A model generated the notes under the pieces. That model was given only the letters and a program-made list of their open reading frames with translations, was not told the DNA's origin and searched no databases. Below are positions 1 through 8,163 of a stretch of 64,000 bases of DNA, piece by piece; position 1 is the first letter of the stretch, and each line of letters starts with the position of its first letter. The stretch comes from Terriglobales bacterium. Its GTDB lineage: Bacteria; Acidobacteriota; Terriglobia; Terriglobales; Acidobacteriaceae. The stretch spans positions 248,001 through 312,000 of the forward strand of contig DATMAB010000010.1 of NCBI GenBank assembly GCA_035573675.1, given 5' to 3'. Both the position numbers and the translations under genes were made by a program.

Positions 1-264
1 GGGCCAGACGTGGTCGCGCACCCAGGGCTTGGACTTATCGCCGATCCAGCGCGCTTCCGCAGGGAAAATGAGGGTGAGTTCCCCTTCCATGGGAATGAGG
101 ACGTAACAGTAGCGGTGAACGATCTCGAAGCCGGAAACGTAGCGGACCGCGCCCTCGAAACCGGCATACTGGTTGCCGCAGACGATGAGGGCGTCCACGT
201 TTTCGGCCTGCATGGCCTTGCGGATGTTCTGGTAGCGACGGACGATCTCCTGTTGAGAAGGCAT
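1..264 (-). CDS. M24-type (Xaa-Pro/creatinase) peptidase, N-terminal part only
   Basis: The 88 codons present run off the left edge of the window. Reading begins MPSQQEIVRRYQNI and contains NVDALIVCGNQYAG and RYVSGFEIVHRYCYVLIP, the pattern of a creatinase/prolidase N-terminal domain (short helix, then a beta strand ending in the substrate-side loop). The metal-binding pita-bread domain lies outside the window, so activity cannot be judged. The ATG is the first in frame after an A/T-rich intercistronic repeat that separates it from the M20 gene upstream at 354-1616. A second M24 gene lies at 2318-3505, so the locus carries at least two such proteins. Family call from the N-terminal domain only. 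Confidence 0.7.
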   Translation of the reverse strand, partial: MPSQQEIVRRYQNIRKAMQAENVDALIVCGNQYAGFEGAVRYVSGFEIVHRYCYVLIPMEGELTLIFPAEARWIGDKSKPWVRDHVWP

Positions 265-370
265 GGGAGCAGATCAAAAATGAAATTCAAAATGCAAAAT
301 TCAAAATGCAAAAAGGGAAGTACATGCGAACGCCCGTTTGCATTTTCAATCTTTCATTCTGCATTGCACA
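265..370. repeat. A/T-rich intercistronic inverted repeat (copy A)
   Basis: In GC-rich surroundings this stretch is strongly A/T-rich and made of repeats of AAAATGCAAAATTCAAAATG on the left (about 279-312) and their inverse (TTTGCATTTTCAATCTTTC) on the right (about 337-366). It fills the gap between the M20 gene and the following M24 gene, and its right arm supplies the last codons and TGA stop of the M20 gene. Similar stretches fill the gaps after frdD (31509-31646) and frdC (near 32160-32206). Confidence 0.7.
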
Positions 371-1616
371 AATCGGCGGCCGTCAGGGCGTAGACGCGGG
401 TCATGTCGACGAGGGTCTTGATGCGTACCTTCTCGCCCTGCTGGTCGCGTGGGCCGCTCGATGGCCCGTAGTTCACCGTCGGCACGCCGTAGCGGGTAAG
501 CACGCTGGCGTCGGAGGACCAGAGCACGGTGTCGCGCTTTGGCCGCTCACCCATGATCTGGCGGTGGTTCTTTTCGATGGCGCGGACCATGGGGTGGTCC
601 TCGGCAATCTCGGCGCCGGGCACGGAGACGTAGGTCTCGAACTCGAGGCCCCAGTCCGGGTACTTCCGGCGCAGGTCGAGGAAGAACTTCTTGAATTCGC
701 GGCGGGCTTCAGCCATAGGCATGGTGGGCGGGACACGGACGTCGAGATAGAGGTCGGTGCGCTCGGGAGTGCGGCTGGCGCGCCAGGCATGCCCGCCGCG
801 AATCCCGCCCAGGTTCACAAAGCCTTTCTTGTTGCCGTAGGCCGTGCGCTCCTGCCAGCCGGGGATCCATTGCATGAGATCGGCCATGACCCGGTGCATG
901 CGGCGCAAGGAGTTCTCGCCTTCGCGGCCGGGGCCGAAGGCGGTGTGCACGTAGAGACCGGTGGTCGAGAGACGGACCCACATGGAGCCGTAGTGGCCGA
1001 GCACGAGCTGCATATCCGTGGGCTCGCCCAGGATGCACATGTCGGGCAACGTGCCGTGGTTCACCAGGTAGTGCGTGCCACAACCGTACCCGCGGAATTC
1101 GCGGCCCTGGTAGTCGCCGATCTGGGACTTTTCAATCTCGCCGGCGACAGCGGCGATGACCACGTCGCCCTCGAGCTTCACGCCGGCGGCCTGCAGCGCG
1201 CGCACGGCATGGGTGTAGCAGACCAGGGCGCCCTTCATGTTGTAGATGCCGAGGCCGTAGATCATCTCGTTGCGGATGATAGCGTGCGGCTTGTAGCCGA
1301 TGCCCGTGAGGAAGGGCTCGCGACCGGTGTTGGAAGTGTCCATGTGGCCGTTGAACATCAGCGTCCTGCCATTGCCGGAGCCCTGCAGCCGGCCGATGAC
1401 ATTGGCGCGGCCGGTTTCGACCTCCTGCCAGGTGACATCCAGCCCCATACGGTCGAAGGTCTGGGCCATGTACTCGGCCATAGCCTGCTCCTCGCCGGTG
1501 GGACTGGGGATGTTCACCACATCGCAGGCCATGGTGACCAGCGCCTCTTCGTCGATCTGAGCGAGGATGGAGTGGGTGAGGTCGGGCTTTTTCTTCTTGG
1601 CGACGGATTTGGGCAT
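354..1616 (-). CDS. M20 family metallohydrolase (ArgE/DapE/CPG2-like) with atypical metal motifs
   Basis: 420 residues. The M20 fold is shown by MFNGHMDTS (H91, D93), GLGIYNMKGAL (121-131), AVAGEIEKSQIG (E160/E162) and ILGEPTDMQLVLGHYGSMWV. In known M20 deacylases the second motif is GxGxxDxKG, whose Asp bridges two zinc ions; here it is Asn126. The usual late His before the conserved Glu is also not obvious: the end reads GPSSGPRDQQGEKVRI. It may therefore be a divergent hydrolase or bind only one metal. It lies upstream of an M24 gene on the same strand, which suggests hydrolysis of an amide or peptide bond in a catabolic pathway. The substrate cannot be told. Confidence 0.8.
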   Translation of the reverse strand: MPKSVAKKKKPDLTHSILAQIDEEALVTMACDVVNIPSPTGEEQAMAEYMAQTFDRMGLDVTWQEVETGRANVIGRLQGSGNGRTLMFNGHMDTSNTGREPFLTGIGYKPHAIIRNEMIYGLGIYNMKGALVCYTHAVRALQAAGVKLEGDVVIAAVAGEIEKSQIGDYQGREFRGYGCGTHYLVNHGTLPDMCILGEPTDMQLVLGHYGSMWVRLSTTGLYVHTAFGPGREGENSLRRMHRVMADLMQWIPGWQERTAYGNKKGFVNLGGIRGGHAWRASRTPERTDLYLDVRVPPTMPMAEARREFKKFFLDLRRKYPDWGLEFETYVSVPGAEIAEDHPMVRAIEKNHRQIMGERPKRDTVLWSSDASVLTRYGVPTVNYGPSSGPRDQQGEKVRIKTLVDMTRVYALTAADLCNAE

Positions 1617-1760
1617 GTTCGGCGGCGTCAGGTCTCAGGACGCGAAGAAAGAATCTACTCCTTCGGCCCGCTCGGCGTCACGGGCAATTCACGAGGGGAT
1701 GAGCGAAAGTCGTCGGGGGACGTGATGATCCTGTGAACCGCGGTGTAAGTTCTAACGCCC

Positions 1761-1800
1761 GTAAGGTCCTTCGCCCGCCACGGCGGGCTCAGGATGACAC
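1761..1800 (+). repeat. Palindromic dispersed repeat, copy 1 (GTAAGGTCCTTCG...CTCAGGATGACA type)
   Basis: Begins GTAAGGTCCTTCGCCCGCC and ends GGCTCAGGATGACAC, with an internal GCCCGC/GCGGGC hairpin. It pairs with the inverted copy at 1825-1866 across a 24-base spacer, so the two together could form one long cruciform or RNA hairpin. Confidence 0.75.
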
Positions 1801-1824
1801 GGTGGAGGAAGGTGCATTTCACGG

Positions 1825-1866
1825 GTGTCATCCTGAGTCCGTCGCAGACCCACGAAGGACCTTACG
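1825..1866 (-). repeat. Palindromic dispersed repeat, copy 2 (inverted)
   Basis: Reads GTGTCATCCTGAGTCCGTCG at its left end and GAAGGACCTTACG at its right end, the inverse of the copies at 1761-1800 and 2246-2285. With copy 3 it brackets the GIY-YIG gene as an inverted pair. Confidence 0.75.
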
Positions 1867-1889
1867 AGCGCGGGGCTCGCCAACATCGT

Positions 1890-2228
1890 TCACGGGGTCT
1901 GCTTGGGACGCTGCGCAACCGGACGGACGTACCAACCAGCACTCAGGTCGCGCCACTTCGGATTCACGGACTCGATCAGCGCAATCTTGCGGTCCCGACG
2001 CCAGCCTTTGAGTTCCTTCTCGCGGTCAATGGCGCTGCGAATATCGGCATAGCGTTCGAAGTAAACGAGTTTGTTGGCCTGGTACTGGGCGACAAAGCCC
2101 TCGGGTTCGAACTTGTGGTGCCAGACGCGCCTGTGCAGGTTCCCGGTGACGCCGATGTAGAGCACACGGCGCTGGCTGGCCATGATGTAGGCGCAGGAGA
2201 ATTTTCGTGGTGAGCCTGTCAACCGCAT
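1890..2228 (-). CDS. Small GIY-YIG nuclease-superfamily protein
   Basis: 112 residues from the chosen ATG. The N-terminal half reads FSCAYIMASQRRVLYIGVTG, i.e. an AYI...LYIG version of the GIY-YIG motif, followed by NLHRRVWHHKF (catalytic-type Arg and His) and, further on, a Glu in DREKELKGWRRDRKIALIE. This is the full single-domain UPF0213-like size. A longer reading would start inside the repeat at 2246-2285, so I prefer ATG 2228; the later Met in YIMAS would cut the first motif. The gene is bracketed by inverted copies of the same 40-base repeat (1825-1866 and 2246-2285), which raises the possibility that gene and repeats move or are maintained together. Proteins of this class are usually of unknown function. 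Confidence 0.8.
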   Translation of the reverse strand: MRLTGSPRKFSCAYIMASQRRVLYIGVTGNLHRRVWHHKFEPEGFVAQYQANKLVYFERYADIRSAIDREKELKGWRRDRKIALIESVNPKWRDLSAGWYVRPVAQRPKQTP

Positions 2229-2245
2229 TGTGAGTTCCCGCAGTC

Positions 2246-2285
2246 GTAAGGTCCTTCGCCCGCCGCGGGCGGGCTCAGGATGACA
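2246..2285 (+). repeat. Palindromic dispersed repeat, copy 3
   Basis: Nearly identical to copy 1: GTAAGGTCCTTCGCCCGCC, then a GC palindrome, then GGCTCAGGATGACA. It lies between the start of the GIY-YIG gene and the end of the M24 gene at 2318. Confidence 0.75.
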
Positions 2286-2317
2286 ATCGCAACCATCGAA
2301 TCCATCCAACGACATTG

Positions 2318-3505
2318 TCACGACGGGATGAGGACGCGAAAGTCGTCCGGGAAGGTGCAGAGTTTCTCGCTGCCGGCGGCGGTGATGAGGAAGTCGTCCT
2401 CCAGGCGGAGGCCGCCGCCGCCTTCCCAGTAGATGCCGGGCTCGATGGCCAGCACCATGTTCCGGCGGATGGTGCCGGTGCCGGCCTGATGGGCGTAAGG
2501 CGGTTCATGGGCGCGGGCGCCCACACCGTGGCAGACGGGGTGCGAGGGCTGGCCGGGATAGCCGCCTTCGGCGATGCGGGCGCGGATGAGGCGGTCGAGT
2601 TCGGGGAGGCTGGCGCCATCACGGGCGAAGGCGACGGCTTCGTTGAAGACGCTGAGCAACAGGTCGAGGAGTTTCTCGTAGCGCGGCGTGAGCCTGCCGG
2701 GACTGAGGTTCTTGGTGAGGTCGTTCCAGTATCCGTCCACGCACACCCAGATCTCGAACAAAGTGGGCTCGTGCTCCTGGATGGGACGGTTGCCGGTAGC
2801 GGTGAAGGTGGCGATGCCGGGTCCGGACCAGACCAGGGTGAAGGCGCGGGCCATCTCCACCTTGCCCTGGTAGCCGACACCGACGCCGTGCACGAAGCCC
2901 TCGAACATGGCGCCGACTTCACTCTCCTTCATGCCCGGCCGCATGTTCTGGCGGCAGTGCTCCATGGCGAGCGCGGCCAGCTCATTGGCCAGACGCATGC
3001 GCTCGATCTCCTGCGGCGTTTTGATGGCACGCGCCTCGATGAGCAAGGGCATGGCGTCCACCACCTGCCCGGAGATCTTGCGGAAGGCGTCGAAGTAGGG
3101 CTGGGAATACACGGTGGGCTCGCCCACCATGCGGTCGGCGGCCTGGGTGTGGTTGGTGAGTTCGATGCCGACCTTGTCGGTGAGGCCGCGCTCTTTCAGC
3201 ACGGCGAGCGCCATATCGAGCGCGCGGAAGTTGGGCGGGCGCGGGTCACGCTCGTCGTAGCCCTTGAACAGGCGGATGTCGGACGTCCAGGAGTTGCGGC
3301 GGGCATCGTTCAACTGCGGCTCTAGCGTGATGAGCGTGGGCTCGCCTTCGCGCGGAAAGACGACCGCGTCGTATCCCTTCATGCACCAGTAGTTGGTGAG
3401 ATAGAGGATGTTGTCGGGGGCGCGGCAGACGAGGGCGGACAGGTCCTGCGCCTTCATGAGGGCGCGGACGCGGTCGAGCTTGGCGGTGTCAACAGGCCAG
3501 GGCAT
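2318..3505 (-). CDS. M24 family peptidase (Xaa-Pro aminopeptidase/creatinase-like)
   Basis: 395 residues: a creatinase N-domain (about 1-150, with APDNILYLTNYWCMKGYDAV) and the pita-bread domain (about 165-395). C-terminal metal motifs visible are VDGYWNDLTKN, HPVCHGVGARAHEPP, AIEPGIYW and LRLEDDF. In typical M24 enzymes the first metal Asp sits 11 residues before the second; here that place is Glu (in LFEIWVCVDG), so the metal site may be altered or the enzyme may act as a non-peptidase such as a creatinase-like hydrolase. It starts five bases after the stop of the ketopantoate-reductase-like gene, so the two are likely co-translated. The substrate is unknown. Confidence 0.85.
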   Translation of the reverse strand: MPWPVDTAKLDRVRALMKAQDLSALVCRAPDNILYLTNYWCMKGYDAVVFPREGEPTLITLEPQLNDARRNSWTSDIRLFKGYDERDPRPPNFRALDMALAVLKERGLTDKVGIELTNHTQAADRMVGEPTVYSQPYFDAFRKISGQVVDAMPLLIEARAIKTPQEIERMRLANELAALAMEHCRQNMRPGMKESEVGAMFEGFVHGVGVGYQGKVEMARAFTLVWSGPGIATFTATGNRPIQEHEPTLFEIWVCVDGYWNDLTKNLSPGRLTPRYEKLLDLLLSVFNEAVAFARDGASLPELDRLIRARIAEGGYPGQPSHPVCHGVGARAHEPPYAHQAGTGTIRRNMVLAIEPGIYWEGGGGLRLEDDFLITAAGSEKLCTFPDDFRVLIPS

Positions 3506-3510
3506 GTGTT

Positions 3511-4458
3511 TCAGCTTTCCCGTTTTTCGTTACTCGTTTCACGAGTCCAGGACAGCTCCAGGCCCTTGATGAGCCGGTAGAGCGCCGTGTGCAGCGGCGC
3601 AGGAATGCCGGCGCGCGCGGCCTCGCGGGCGATGGCGCCGCCGAGGAAGTCCACCTCGGTCGGAAGCTGATGCCGAACATCATAAAGCATAGAAGTCGGG
3701 TGATCGGTCTGCGCGCCGATCTTGTTCATCTCCCACGGATCCTCGTGAAGCTGAACCCCGAGCGCGGCAGCCACGGCCTTGCCTTCGTTGATCAAATCAT
3801 GGAGCAGGTGGCCGAGGTCGGAGAACTGGTGCTCATGGGCGAACTCCGGGCAGTGGGGCAACTGCGAGAGCGCCGAGACGCTGTTCACTGAAGCATTGAA
3901 GATCAGCTTGGACCACTGCGCGGGCCTGGCGTCGTGGAGGGCTTCGGCCTTGAGGCCGCCGGCGATGAGGAGGTCGGCCAACTCCTTTACGAGTTCGTAG
4001 GGCGTGTGGGTGGGCTCGAACGGGCCCATCCAGGTGGGCGTGTCGAGCTCATACTGGACGTGGGTGTCGCTGTGGCGCGTGCCGCTCATGAAGGTGGTGC
4101 CGCGGATCACGTAGCCGCGGGTGTGCTGGGCCAGGATCTCCTCGCTGCCCAGTCCGTTCTGCGCCGAGAGCACGGCGCCCTGGTCGAAGCGGCGTCCGAT
4201 GGGGGCGAATGCCTCCGCGGTCTGCGTGGCCTTGGTGGCCACGATGCCGAAGTCGAACGCGGGGAGCTCGCGGAGGTCATGGGTGGCGCGGAGCCGGACG
4301 TGAAAATCATGGCGGCCGGAAACCCGCAGACCCTGTTCATTCAGCGCGCGGGCGTGCTCGGGGCGGCGGACAAAGCACCACACTTCGGCCACGCGGGCAA
4401 GGTGCGCCGCGTAAAGACTGCCGATGGAACCAGCACCGACGATGCAGATGCGCTTCAT
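3511..4458 (-). CDS. Ketopantoate reductase family (PanE/ApbA-like) NAD(P)H oxidoreductase
   Basis: 315 residues. The N-terminus is a Rossmann nucleotide fold with ICIVGAGSIGSLYAAHLAR (3-21), and the C-terminal helical domain has the family's catalytic Lys in WSKLIFNASVNSVSALS plus a later TEVDFLGGAI. These fit 2-dehydropantoate 2-reductase, which makes pantoate for CoA. The setting (between a molybdenum hydroxylase subunit and an M24 protein, same strand) is not a CoA locus, so this may be a paralogue that reduces a 2-keto acid formed in the local catabolic pathway. Family certain, substrate open. Confidence 0.85.
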   Translation of the reverse strand: MKRICIVGAGSIGSLYAAHLARVAEVWCFVRRPEHARALNEQGLRVSGRHDFHVRLRATHDLRELPAFDFGIVATKATQTAEAFAPIGRRFDQGAVLSAQNGLGSEEILAQHTRGYVIRGTTFMSGTRHSDTHVQYELDTPTWMGPFEPTHTPYELVKELADLLIAGGLKAEALHDARPAQWSKLIFNASVNSVSALSQLPHCPEFAHEHQFSDLGHLLHDLINEGKAVAAALGVQLHEDPWEMNKIGAQTDHPTSMLYDVRHQLPTEVDFLGGAIAREAARAGIPAPLHTALYRLIKGLELSWTRETSNEKRES

Positions 4459-4499
4459 GAGGGCAGTGGTCCGTGGCTAGTGGACAGTGGCTGGCATTC

Positions 4500-7019
4500 T
4501 CATCGGCGGCGGGCGCGGGCCGGCTGCCGCTGCTCCACGCGCACGTTCGACTCGCGCTGGCCTGCGGCGATGGCCTGCAGTCGCCGGAACAGGCTGTCGG
4601 CGGTGTTGTGCGAGTCGTCGATGTAGACGCCGGCCGAGTAGAGCGCGTCCTGCAGCGCGGCGCAGACCGTGTGCAGAGGAGCCGCTCCGCCTTCGCCCAT
4701 CCCCTTGGTGCCCGCGAAGGTGAAGGGGGACGGGCTTTCGATGTGGCCATATTTCACCATGGGCATGTTCACTGGCGTGATGGGCGTGTAGTCGCTGAAG
4801 GTGGCGGTGAGCATGTTGCCGGAGGCGGCGTCGTAGACGCAGCTCTCCATCAACGCCGCGCCGATGCCGTGGGCGGTAGCGCCCATCACCTGTCCGTAGA
4901 CGATGGCGGGATTGACGACGCGGCCGCAGTCATCGACGGCAGCATAGTCGAGGATCTTCGGCTGGAACGTCTCACGGTCCACTTCGATCACGCAGATGTG
5001 AAGCTGCGCGGAATAGGTGAGCGTCAGGTTGCCGTACTTGCGCTTGACGTCAGGAACCTTGAAGGGCGCGCGGTAGACATGACGGCAGTTCAAGGTGACG
5101 TCGCGCAGGTTCTCGGGCAGTTCGGCGCTGTTCACGTTCACCAGGTTGGCCAGCCGCCAGTAGTTCACCGACTGTCCCTTCTTGCCGCGGACCCGGACTT
5201 CCGGGCCCTGGTCGCCGAGGCCGAACTCGAGCTGGCTTTCCTTGGCCTTGAGCGCGAAGGCGGCGACGCGGCTCATTTCCTTCTTGAGCTTCAGCGCGGC
5301 GCCATGGACCGCCGAGAGTCCGGAGACGGCGAACTGACTGGCGTAGGTGCCGGAAGTGCCGGTGTGGGCGTTACGCTCGGTGTCGAAGCCGACGCGGACA
5401 TCCACGTGCTCGGGTGAGACGTTGAAGACGTCGGCCACGACCTGGGCGGCGACGGTCTCGTGGCCCTGGCCTTGCGGGACCGAGCCGACGGAGACGACCA
5501 GTTCGCCGTACATATCGAGCTTGACGATGGCGGCCTGTGAGTTCCCGGAGAAGGGAGCGTGGGGGTTCAGAATGCGGGACTGGCCGAAGTTGTTGGTGCC
5601 CGAGTCGAGCGTGGTGCCGATGCCGATGCCCAACCAGCGTCCCTGGCGGCGCGCTTCGGCCTGCTGGCGCTTCCAGTCGTCCCAGCCGATGAGTTCCTGC
5701 GCCAGCTTGAGCATGCGGGGATAGTCGCCGGAGTCGTAGACGCAGCCGTTGGGCGTGGTGTAGGGAAACTCTTTCGGCTGGATGTAATTGCGCAAGCGCA
5801 TCTCGTCGGAGGGAATGCCGAGTTCGTGGGCGCAGATATCCAGGCAGCGCTCGAGAAACCACAGGTGCTGCATGCGCGAATAGCCGCGATTGGGAGCGAC
5901 CGGACACTTGTTCGAGACGACCTGGGCAAAGTCGACGCGGAAGTTCTTGAAGCGGTAGGCGCCGGGCAGCACCTGGGCCCAGATGACGCAGCCCAGAGGC
6001 TCGTAACGCGGGTAGGCGCCGCAGTCGTCGATGTGGCGGGACTCGATAGCGAGGATGCGGCCGTCCTTATCCAGCGCGACGCGCGTGTCGCGGAAGGTGC
6101 GCTCGTTGCCGTGCGCGCTGGCGATCATGTGCTCGGAGCGCGTCTCGATCCACTTCACCGGACGCCCGCCGCACTTGCGTGAGGCCAGCGCGCACACCGC
6201 CATCTGCGGGTAGCTGGCGATCTTGATGCCGAAGCCGCCGCCGATGTCGTGCGTAGTGGCGCGAATGCGGTCGATGGGCACGCCCAGCACCGGCGACAGA
6301 AACAGGATGGCGAACATGGGGAACTGGTTGTTGCACCAGTAGCGGATCACGTCGTCGCCGGCGTCCCACTGGCCGATGACACCCGCGCACTCCAGCGGCG
6401 TGGACGAAAAGCGATGGAAGTGCATCCTGTCGATGGAGACGACGTAGGCCGCGTCGCGGAAGGCCTTGTCGACGTCGCCGTACTCGAACGTGCCGCGGTA
6501 GACGAGGTTGGTGCCGGCGGATTCGTGCAGGATGCTCTTGTCGGCGAGCGCATCCTCGGTGTCGATGACCGGATCGAGGGCTTCGTAATCGACGCGAACC
6601 AGTTCGGCAGCATCGTCGGCCGCGACCTGGGTTTCGGCGACCACGGCAGCCACGGGCTCGCCCTGGTAACGCACCTTGTCCACGGCCATGGGAAAGTCCT
6701 TGATGTTTGCGCCGGGCGGAGGGCCGATTTCCGGGAAGGGCTGCTTGCACAGGCCGGCCACCTCCGGGCCGGTCAACGTGCACACCACGCCCGGATGAGC
6801 CGCGGCTTCGGAAACATCGATGCCGGTGACACGGGCGTGCGCGTAGGGCGAACGCACAAAACGCAGGAACAACATGCCGGGAAGCTTGTAGTCGTCGACG
6901 AATTTCCCCTGACCGCGCAACAAACGGCCTTCCTCTTTGCGCGGCACCGGCTTTCCGACCCAGTGTGCTCCGTTGCCCTTTTGCGGCGCGCCCGTTTTTC
7001 GCGCTTTGCGTCCTGCCAC
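4500..7019 (-). CDS. Xanthine dehydrogenase-family molybdopterin-binding large subunit (CoxL-like, not CO-specific)
   Basis: 839 residues from GTG 7019, which is preceded by GGGGAGA seven bases upstream; longer readings would run into the divergent LLM gene. The first part (EGRLLRGQGKFVDDYKLPGMLFLRFVRSPYAHA) is the a/b hammerhead domain; the rest binds molybdopterin. GTKGMGEGGAAP near the C-terminus carries the catalytic Glu of the family. The loop that reads AYxCSFR in true aerobic CO dehydrogenase here reads APNRGYSRMQH, so CO oxidation is unlikely and hydroxylation of an organic carbon (aromatic, heterocycle or aldehyde) is more probable. Partner FAD and iron-sulfur subunits lie at 9494-10871. 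Confidence 0.9.
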   Translation of the reverse strand: MAGRKARKTGAPQKGNGAHWVGKPVPRKEEGRLLRGQGKFVDDYKLPGMLFLRFVRSPYAHARVTGIDVSEAAAHPGVVCTLTGPEVAGLCKQPFPEIGPPPGANIKDFPMAVDKVRYQGEPVAAVVAETQVAADDAAELVRVDYEALDPVIDTEDALADKSILHESAGTNLVYRGTFEYGDVDKAFRDAAYVVSIDRMHFHRFSSTPLECAGVIGQWDAGDDVIRYWCNNQFPMFAILFLSPVLGVPIDRIRATTHDIGGGFGIKIASYPQMAVCALASRKCGGRPVKWIETRSEHMIASAHGNERTFRDTRVALDKDGRILAIESRHIDDCGAYPRYEPLGCVIWAQVLPGAYRFKNFRVDFAQVVSNKCPVAPNRGYSRMQHLWFLERCLDICAHELGIPSDEMRLRNYIQPKEFPYTTPNGCVYDSGDYPRMLKLAQELIGWDDWKRQQAEARRQGRWLGIGIGTTLDSGTNNFGQSRILNPHAPFSGNSQAAIVKLDMYGELVVSVGSVPQGQGHETVAAQVVADVFNVSPEHVDVRVGFDTERNAHTGTSGTYASQFAVSGLSAVHGAALKLKKEMSRVAAFALKAKESQLEFGLGDQGPEVRVRGKKGQSVNYWRLANLVNVNSAELPENLRDVTLNCRHVYRAPFKVPDVKRKYGNLTLTYSAQLHICVIEVDRETFQPKILDYAAVDDCGRVVNPAIVYGQVMGATAHGIGAALMESCVYDAASGNMLTATFSDYTPITPVNMPMVKYGHIESPSPFTFAGTKGMGEGGAAPLHTVCAALQDALYSAGVYIDDSHNTADSLFRRLQAIAAGQRESNVRVEQRQPARARRR

Positions 7020-7055
7020 GTTGATTCTCCCCAACCTTCGATTTCCGAGCGTGCG

Positions 7056-7115
7056 AGTATACCGCACCTCTACCGGGGCCGCGCTGTGATTGATACGCAG
7101 CCAAGGCAGTATGAT
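7056..7115. promoter_or_regulatory. Divergent promoter region between coxL-like gene and LLM oxidoreductase
   Basis: On the minus strand TATACT (7056-7061) lies about 37 bases before the GTG of the large subunit gene. On the plus strand TATGAT (7110-7115) lies 30 bases before the LLM ATG. Both match -10 boxes, but neither has a clear -35 hexamer at normal spacing, so an activator may be needed. Confidence 0.4.
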
Positions 7116-7145
7116 GAAGCGCGTTTCGCTGCGAGAGGAAAGCGC

Positions 7146-8138
7146 ATGAGAACTCAGTTCGACATCGGCGTTCTGCCGCAGGGTCCCGCGGAGCAAAGCG
7201 TGCAGCTCATGGTGGCGGCGGAGGCGGTGGGGTTCGACGGCGTCTGGGTGGCCGACTCACAATCCATCTTTCGGGACGCATTCGTCACCCTGGCGCTGGG
7301 AGCGCTGCGCACCGAGCGGCTGATGCTGGCCACAGGAGTGACCAATCCGGTGACGCGGCATCCCGCCGCAATCGCGTCCAGCATCGCCACCATCGACGAA
7401 CTCTCCGGAGGACGTGCCGTTCTGGGCATCGGAACAGGTTTCAGCGCAGTGCGCACCGTCGGCCTCAAGCCCGCTTCGCTCAAGGCACTGGAAGAAGCCA
7501 CGCTGGCTCTGCGCGCGCTGATGGCCGGCCAGACCGCTAGGTACCAGGGCAACGAGATGCGGATGACCTGGGCGACGCGGCCGGTGCCGATCTATTTCGC
7601 TGCGTCCGGGCCCAAGTCGTTGCATCGGGCGGGGCGCGTCGCCGACGGAGTGCTGTTCCAGGTGGGTTGCGAGCCGGCGCTGATACGCCGCGCCATCGAC
7701 GGCGTGCGGGCCGGAGCCCAGGAGGCGGGCCGCGATCCGAGCGACGTAAAGCTCTGCGTCCGGTTGGGGTGCTCGGTCTCGCGGAACGGGCAAACGGCGC
7801 GGGAGGAAGCCCGGCCGTATGCCGCGGCGGCAGCGGAAACGGTCTTCCAGTCCAACCCGGAGGAGACGCTGCCGCCCGATCTGGTGTCGGACTTGAAGGC
7901 CTTGCAGGAGCACTACAACTACTATCAGCACGTCAGCCAGCAGGCCAGCCACGGCAGCCTGGTGACGGACCGCATAGTGGACGCGATGGTGATCGCCGGG
8001 ACGCCGGAAGAGGCCATCCCCAGATTCCGCGCCATTCTGGAGCTGGGAGTGGACCGCGTAGTCATCCCGCTCACGACGCGGGAACCGGTGGCGCTGCTGC
8101 GGACCTTGGCCGAAGACGTGATCCCGCACCTGGTCTGA
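7146..8138 (+). CDS. LLM class (luciferase-like, probably F420-dependent) oxidoreductase
   Basis: 330 residues; ATG preceded by GAGAGGAAAGCGC. The TIM-barrel luciferase family is shown by AEAVGFDGVWVADS, LATGVTNPVTRHPA, TIDELSGGRAVLGIGTG and the late GTPEEAIPRFRAILELGVDRV. The pattern is closest to methylenetetrahydromethanopterin-reductase-like proteins, many of which use F420; complete F420 synthesis genes lie at 24138-28940. The gene sits divergently inside the molybdenum hydroxylase cluster and is followed after 25 bases by a substrate-binding-like protein. I infer a hydride transfer or oxygenation step in the same catabolic route. The exact cofactor (FMN or F420) is not visible. Confidence 0.85.
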   Translation: MRTQFDIGVLPQGPAEQSVQLMVAAEAVGFDGVWVADSQSIFRDAFVTLALGALRTERLMLATGVTNPVTRHPAAIASSIATIDELSGGRAVLGIGTGFSAVRTVGLKPASLKALEEATLALRALMAGQTARYQGNEMRMTWATRPVPIYFAASGPKSLHRAGRVADGVLFQVGCEPALIRRAIDGVRAGAQEAGRDPSDVKLCVRLGCSVSRNGQTAREEARPYAAAAAETVFQSNPEETLPPDLVSDLKALQEHYNYYQHVSQQASHGSLVTDRIVDAMVIAGTPEEAIPRFRAILELGVDRVVIPLTTREPVALLRTLAEDVIPHLV

Positions 8139-8163
8139 GCCAGTGCGGTCCGAGGAGCGTGAC

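Noticed and set aside
306-1736. Long plus-strand open frame opposite the M20 gene
   Set aside because: It is the antisense shadow of a clear M20 hydrolase in GC-rich DNA and shows no family features of its own. The same holds for long antisense frames at 38397-40826, 55285-57837 and 59034-60272.
4500-7019. True aerobic carbon monoxide dehydrogenase
   Set aside because: The CO-specific AYxCSFR loop is absent (APNRGYSRMQH instead), and the gene neighbours point to aromatic metabolism.
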